Assembly: GCA_938038825.1 (NCBI GenBank)
Contig: CALHST010000146.1
Location: forward strand, 1-6,631
Source of the DNA: an uncultured Paracoccaceae bacterium
GTDB taxonomy: Bacteria > Pseudomonadota > Alphaproteobacteria > Rhodobacterales > Rhodobacteraceae
Direction of reading: 5' to 3'
DNA length: 6,631 nucleotides
Below are positions 5,948 to 6,631 of the stretch, piece after piece (the first letter of the stretch is position 1; the number at the start of each line of letters is the position of its first letter). Both the position numbers and the translations under genes were made by a program. Below the pieces are notes generated by a model, which saw only the letters and a list, made by a program, of their open reading frames with translations, had not been told where the DNA came from and did no database searches.

Positions 5948-6631
5948 TGCAGCAATCTCAATCCGTGGGCTGGAAAAGTACTATGGTGACTTCCACGCCC
6001 TGAAAGACATCAACCTTGAGGTGCCTGACAAACAGACCCTAGTGATTTGCGGCCCGTCCGGTTCCGGTAAATCAACGCTGATCCGATGTATGAACGGGTT
6101 GGAAAACTATCGCTCGGGCTCGCTGAATGTGCTGGGTCTGCCTGTCGGGGACGATACCAAAGTGATGGATCAGGTGCGCAAGCGCGTCGGCATGGTGTTC
6201 CAGAACTTCAACCTGTTTCCGCACCTCACCATTTTGGAAAACTGCGTTTTGCCGCAGATCCGCGCGCTTGGGCGGGACAGAGCAGCCGCGACGCTTGAGG
6301 CGATAGATCAACTCAAGAAAATGCATGTCGACATTCACGCTGAGAAATATCCAGACCAGTTGTCAGGTGGCCAGCAACAACGGGTGGCACTGGCACGCGC
6401 CTTGGCGCTCAAGCCGGAAATCATGCTGTTTGACGAACCCACCTCAGCCTTGGACCCAGAAATGATCTCTGAGGTCCTAGAGGTGATGCAGGACTTGGCG
6501 CGCGCGGATATGACCATCGTGTGTGTCACTCATGAGATGGGGTTTGCCAAAGCGGTCGCAGACCGTGTGATCCTGATGGCGCAGGGCGAAATCGTTGAAG
6601 AGGGCACGCCCGAACAGATGTTCAGCAACCC
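5940..6631 (+). CDS. aapP-like: AapP-like ABC transporter ATPase (3' truncated by window)
   Basis: The frame is open to the window end: 230 complete codons, against roughly 240-260 for the family, so only a short C-terminus is missing. This is the cytoplasmic nucleotide-binding subunit that powers import through the AapQ/M-like channel. All ATPase motifs are present: Walker A G-P-S-G-S-G-K-S-T (38-46), Q-loop Q88 within M-V-F-Q-N-F-N-L-F-P-H, signature L-S-G-G-Q (141-145), Walker B I-M-L-F-D-E (161-166), D-loop S-A-L-D (169-172) and H-loop H198 in T-H-E-M-G-F. The Y-Y-G-D-F-H-A-L segment (14-21) is typical of polar amino acid ATPases. ATG at 5940 overlaps the upstream gene by 8 nt, and GAGG (5929-5932) lies 7 nt before it, so translation is probably coupled. 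There is nothing degenerate in the visible part. Confidence 0.93.
   Translation, partial: MHDAAISIRGLEKYYGDFHALKDINLEVPDKQTLVICGPSGSGKSTLIRCMNGLENYRSGSLNVLGLPVGDDTKVMDQVRKRVGMVFQNFNLFPHLTILENCVLPQIRALGRDRAAATLEAIDQLKKMHVDIHAEKYPDQLSGGQQQRVALARALALKPEIMLFDEPTSALDPEMISEVLEVMQDLARADMTIVCVTHEMGFAKAVADRVILMAQGEIVEEGTPEQMFSN

Noticed and set aside
6326..6333. A further exact copy of TGTCGACA inside the ATPase gene
   Set aside because: It is a single palindrome without the paired arrangement and encodes part of a normal reading frame, so it is most likely a chance occurrence rather than an operator.
1..6631. CRISPR array, tRNA, rRNA, insertion sequence or attachment site
   Set aside because: I saw no regularly spaced direct repeats, no cloverleaf-like segment, no transposase-like protein and no long terminal inverted repeats flanking the operon.

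Overview
The window reads like an alphaproteobacterial chromosome, most likely from the Rhodobacterales/Roseobacter group. Base composition is moderately GC-rich, and the transport proteins are of the Aap/Bzt type (general L-amino acid ABC transporter), which is typical of that group. This assignment comes from protein resemblance only. All recognisable genes are on the + strand.

Layout. Positions 1-276 hold the C-terminal 91 codons of glucose-6-phosphate isomerase (pgi). A 436-bp non-coding stretch follows (277-712). It contains a hairpin-forming region near 334-380, a weak promoter candidate at 626-655, and a perfect 9-bp inverted repeat (656-676) that looks like an operator. A six-gene unit then runs from 713 past the right edge: a GntR-family FCD-type regulator (713-1447), an enolase-superfamily (mandelate racemase/muconate lactonizing enzyme type) protein (1448-2611), an AapJ-like periplasmic binding protein (2633-3667), two AapQ/AapM-like permeases (3725-4861, 4865-5947) and an AapP-like ATPase cut off by the window end (5940-6631). 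Spacing is tight: stop and start codons abut (gene 1/2), 21 nt (2/3), 57 nt containing a strong hairpin (3/4), 3 nt (4/5) and an 8-nt overlap (5/6). One mRNA is therefore likely.

How the genes may work together. The layout suggests a self-contained uptake-and-catabolism cassette. The binding protein captures a small molecule in the periplasm, AapQ/M/P-like subunits import it, the enolase-superfamily protein may transform it, and the FCD regulator probably responds to it or a product by way of the inverted repeat in front of the operon.

Main points of interest. Both the enolase-superfamily protein and the binding protein keep the family fold signatures but appear to have lost residues normally central to function. 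The enzyme seems to lack one metal-binding Glu and the usual catalytic Asp/Lys and His positions. The binding protein lacks the family's Thr-Thr-Asp motif, expected to hold the alpha-amino group. A substrate other than an ordinary L-amino acid is therefore plausible. These comparisons rest on remembered family consensus and need alignment to confirm.
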